This document shows positions 6,564 to 9,250 of a DNA stretch of 9,250 nucleotides, one piece after another. Below the pieces are notes generated by a model. That model did not search any database. It had not been told where the DNA came from and saw nothing but the letters and a program-made list of their open reading frames with translations. Source of the DNA: Bradyrhizobium sp. (lineage in GTDB: Bacteria > Pseudomonadota > Alphaproteobacteria > Rhizobiales > Xanthobacteraceae); NCBI GenBank assembly GCA_013695565.1, contig JACDAG010000660.1:1-9250 (forward strand). Direction: 5' to 3'. The translations under genes were made by a program, and so were the position numbers. Numbering within the stretch: position 1 is the first letter of the stretch; every line of letters begins with the position of its first letter.

Positions 6564-7061
6564 ATGAGCAGATCGCGGGCCTCGAAACCTTTGACCGGGC
6601 GCAAGGTGTTTTTCATGCTGGTCGCATTTTTTGGCGTGGTGATCGGGGTCAACCTCGTCATGATGCGGTTTGCCATCCAGACGTTGCCCGGCACCGAGGT
6701 CGACAGCGCCTATAGCGCGAGCCTTGCCTACGGGAGGGAGATTGTGGCGGCTCGCGATCAGAATGTGCGCAACTGGAAGGTCGATGCGCATGTCGAGCGC
6801 AGCGGGCAGGGCGGGGCGACGCTGCAGATCGAGGCTCGTGACAACAACGGCCGGCCGATGTCGGGCCTGCAGTTCCAGGGCCGGTTCAAGCGGCCGACCG
6901 ACCGGCGCGCCGATCTGCCGGTGATCCTCGCCGAAGTCGGGATCGGCGTCTATCGCGGCAGCGCACTCACGATCGCGCCGGGGCAATGGGATTTGGTGCT
7001 CGAAGGCGTTGCGGCCGGACAGCGGCTGTTCCTGTCGAAGAACCGCGTTCTTCTGAACTAG
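6564..7061 (+). CDS. fixH: cbb3 oxidase assembly protein FixH
   Basis: The 165-residue protein has one N-terminal membrane anchor (about 14-35) after a basic tail ending in TGRKV, and a periplasmic domain rich in beta strands. The segment YSASLAYGREI (50-60) right after the anchor is a hallmark of the FixH family. FixH/CcoH is required for cbb3 assembly or stability and has been placed with the oxidase and the copper ATPase; its exact biochemical role is unsettled. AAGGAG at 6552-6557, 6 bases before the ATG, supports the start. The stop TAG overlaps the GGAG (7061-7064) that serves fixI, pointing to coupled translation in the fixGHI unit. Confidence 0.95.
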   Translation: MSRSRASKPLTGRKVFFMLVAFFGVVIGVNLVMMRFAIQTLPGTEVDSAYSASLAYGREIVAARDQNVRNWKVDAHVERSGQGGATLQIEARDNNGRPMSGLQFQGRFKRPTDRRADLPVILAEVGIGVYRGSALTIAPGQWDLVLEGVAAGQRLFLSKNRVLLN

Positions 7062-7073
7062 GAGTACAACATA

Positions 7074-9250
7074 ATGCAGGCGACGCGAGATTTTTCACAC
7101 TATGTAAGAGACCTCGGTTCCGGATTGTCGCATATGGATCTCGCGGTCGAAGGTGTCAGTTGCGCCGGCTGCATGTCCAAGATCGAGCGTGGCCTTTCGG
7201 CGCTTCCGGACGTGACGCTGGCCCGTGTCAATCTTACCGACCGTCGCGTAGCGCTGGAATGGAAAGAGGGCGCGCTGGATCCGGCGCGTTTCATCGACCG
7301 GCTGGCGGAGCTCGGTTACAAGGCCTATCCGTTCGAGCCGGTTCGCGCTGAAGCGCGGGAGACCGAACAAGCAAGCTTCCTGCTGCGGTGCCTCGGCGTC
7401 GCCGCCTTTGCTGCGATGAACGTGATGATGCTGTCGGTGCCGGTATGGTCCGGCAATGTGACCGACATGATCCCGGAACAACGCGATTTCTTTCATTGGC
7501 TTTCCGCGCTGATTGCGCTGCCGGCCGCTGCCTATTCCGGGCAGCCGTTTTTTAGATCCGCGTTCCGGGCGCTGCGGGCGCGCAGCACCAATATGGACGT
7601 TCCCATCAGTATCGGCATCGTGCTCGCGCTCGGGATGTCGGTGGTCGAAACTATCAACCACGCCGAACACGCTTATTTCGACGCGGCGCTGATGCTGATC
7701 ACCTTTCTGGTGGGCGGCCGCTACCTCGACCAGAGCATGCGCCGGCGGACTCGCGCCGTCGCCGGAAACCTGGCGGCGCTGAGGGCGGAGACCGCGACGA
7801 AATTCACCGGCGCCGACGAGATACGCGAAGTGCCGATCGCCGCAGTGCAGGCCGGCGACATTGTGCTCCTGCGGCCCGGCGAGCGATCGGCTGTCGACGG
7901 CTCGGTGATCGAAGGCCAGTCCAAGATCGATCAAAGCCTGATTACCGGCGAAACCCTGCCGGTCAAGGCAGGACCGGGAACCGCGGTCTACGCGGGGACA
8001 CTCAATCTCTCTGGCGCATTGCGCGTGCGGGTGTCGGTGGCGTCCGAAGGCACGCTGCTCGCGGAAATCGGCCGGCTGCTCGAGAATGCCGTGCAGGCGC
8101 GCTCCCGGTACGTGCAATTGGCCGACCGCGCGGCTCGGCTCTATGCGCCCGTCGTACATGCCGCAGCCCTTCTGACCATGCTGGGCTGGGTGGCTTTCGG
8201 TGCGTCCTGGCACGATGCCATCATCACGGCGATATCGGTTCTGATCATCACTTGCCCCTGCGCGCTCGGTCTGGCTATCCCGGCGGTGCAAACCGTTGCT
8301 TCGGGAGCGATGTTCCGGTCGGGCGTGCTGCTCAATTCCGGCGACGCCATCGAGCGGCTGGCTGACGTCGACAGGGTCGTGTTCGACAAGACGGGAACGC
8401 TGACCTTGCCCGAACTCGATGTCGCGAATGCGGCAAGCATTCCGAAGAGTGTCTTTGAACTGGCCGGCCGGCTTGCGTTGGCCAGCCATCACCCGGTCGC
8501 TGCCGCGGTGGCCCGCGCTGCCAAGGCAAAGACGCCGTTGGCCGGGGTCGAAGAGGTGGCCGGTCAGGGCGTGCATGGTTTTGTAGACGGACTTGAGGTT
8601 AGATTGGGTAGGCCGTCGTTTTGCGACGCGGATCAACTTGCCAACGATATCCTTTGCGGGGATCCCGAAGCTTCGGTCGTCGCCTTCCGACATGGCGAGG
8701 TCCGTCATGTTTTTGCTGTGCGACAGCGGTTGCGTCCGGATGCAGCCAGAGCCGTCGCCATGCTTCAGCAAGTCGGGATCGGGGTCGAGATACTGTCCGG
8801 CGATCGCGAACCTGCGGTACGTCACGCCGCCCAGTCGCTCGGAATTCATGAATGGCGTGCAGGCGTAACCCCTGCCGACAAGATCGCGCGGATCGAAGAG
8901 CTCAAACGGCAGTGCGTCAAGGTCATGATGGTCGGCGACGGCATGAACGACGCGCCGGCGCTGGCGGCCGCGCATGTTTCGATGTCGCCGGTGACCGCTA
9001 CCCATTTGAGCCAGGCCACGGCCGATCTGGTCTTCCTTGGCGAACGTCTCGCCCCCGTCGTGGCCGCGATTGGCTTCTCCCGAAAAGCGTTGCGGTTGAT
9101 GCGACAAAATCTCTGGCTGGCCGCCGGTTACAACCTCCTTGCCGTACCATTGGCGATTGCCGGCCTGGCGACGCCGCTGGTAGCGGCCGCTGCCATGTCA
9201 GGTTCGTCGCTGCTAGTAATATTGAACGCCCTTCGCGCGCATCGCGGTGC
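7074..9250 (+). CDS. fixI: copper-exporting P1B-type ATPase FixI/CcoI, final codons cut by window edge
   Basis: 725 codons are open to the right edge. FixI proteins are about this length, so only a few codons are missing. It is an inner-membrane Cu(I) P-type ATPase that supplies copper for the CuB site of FixN. In order: an N-terminal heavy-metal-binding domain with CAGC (30-33); membrane helices near 103-125, 141-157, 176-191 and 201-217; the actuator loop with TGE (291-293); helices near 355-375 and 381-402, the latter holding the copper motif CPC (394-396); the phosphorylation motif DKTGTLT with catalytic D438; an HP motif in SHHP; the GDGMND hinge (621-626); and two last helices with GYN and MSGSS, fitting the P1B copper-site pattern. 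GGAG at 7061-7064 lies 9 bases before the ATG. The frame is unbroken and the long reverse-strand frame opposite it is taken as a shadow. fixS should follow outside the window. Confidence 0.97.
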   Translation, partial: MQATRDFSHYVRDLGSGLSHMDLAVEGVSCAGCMSKIERGLSALPDVTLARVNLTDRRVALEWKEGALDPARFIDRLAELGYKAYPFEPVRAEARETEQASFLLRCLGVAAFAAMNVMMLSVPVWSGNVTDMIPEQRDFFHWLSALIALPAAAYSGQPFFRSAFRALRARSTNMDVPISIGIVLALGMSVVETINHAEHAYFDAALMLITFLVGGRYLDQSMRRRTRAVAGNLAALRAETATKFTGADEIREVPIAAVQAGDIVLLRPGERSAVDGSVIEGQSKIDQSLITGETLPVKAGPGTAVYAGTLNLSGALRVRVSVASEGTLLAEIGRLLENAVQARSRYVQLADRAARLYAPVVHAAALLTMLGWVAFGASWHDAIITAISVLIITCPCALGLAIPAVQTVASGAMFRSGVLLNSGDAIERLADVDRVVFDKTGTLTLPELDVANAASIPKSVFELAGRLALASHHPVAAAVARAAKAKTPLAGVEEVAGQGVHGFVDGLEVRLGRPSFCDADQLANDILCGDPEASVVAFRHGEVRHVFAVRQRLRPDAARAVAMLQQVGIGVEILSGDREPAVRHAAQSLGIHEWRAGVTPADKIARIEELKRQCVKVMMVGDGMNDAPALAAAHVSMSPVTATHLSQATADLVFLGERLAPVVAAIGFSRKALRLMRQNLWLAAGYNLLAVPLAIAGLATPLVAAAAMSGSSLLVILNALRAHRG

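Noticed and set aside
7095..9107. A 670-codon open frame on the minus strand opposite fixI
   Set aside because: Its protein is rich in Arg, His, Gln and Asp with no recognisable domain, and it lies wholly within fixI, whose motifs are intact. Long antisense frames of this kind are common opposite GC-rich genes with strong third-position G/C bias.

Overview
The window is a cytochrome cbb3 oxidase locus of the rhizobial fix type. The gene order is fixN-fixO-fixQ-fixP, then fixG-fixH-fixI, all on the + strand. The GC-rich codon use, the close likeness of the predicted FixN, FixO and FixP proteins to those of Bradyrhizobium and Rhodopseudomonas, and repeated TTGA-N6-TCAA sites point to an alphaproteobacterium of the Bradyrhizobium/Rhodopseudomonas group. 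This placement rests on remembered family features, not on a search.

Layout: positions 1-652 hold two minus-strand genes, a small periplasmic c-type cytochrome (335-652) and, just downstream, a flavodoxin-fold NAD(P)H:quinone oxidoreductase-like gene cut by the window start (1-300). Positions 653-1059 form an intergenic region with two FixK/FNR-type boxes: a perfect TTGAT-N4-ATCAA at 726-739, well placed for the cytochrome gene, and a second at 992-1005, well placed for a small + strand gene of unknown function (1060-1395, GTG start). A third box (1441-1454) precedes fixN. fixNOQP (1514-4984) is compact, and fixQ is only 54 codons. A fourth box (5012-5025) precedes fixG. fixG, fixH and fixI (5081-9250) follow with short gaps. 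fixI runs off the right edge within a few codons of its expected end, and fixS would be expected next.

How the genes fit together: FixN (heme-copper catalytic subunit), FixO (monoheme c) and FixP (diheme c), with the small FixQ, form the high-affinity terminal oxidase used at very low oxygen. FixG (membrane Fe-S protein), FixH and FixI (copper-exporting P1B-ATPase) serve copper supply and assembly of that oxidase. The boxes suggest that the whole locus, including the cytochrome/oxidoreductase pair and the small unknown gene, is switched on by a FixK/FNR-family activator under oxygen limitation. No fixLJ or fixK gene is in the window.

The core operons are well known. I see no strong sign of an undescribed system. 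The less described parts are the small 111-codon gene at 1060-1395 and the minus-strand cytochrome/flavoprotein pair, both apparently tied to the fix regulon by their promoters. No tRNA, rRNA, CRISPR array, insertion sequence or clear terminator was seen.
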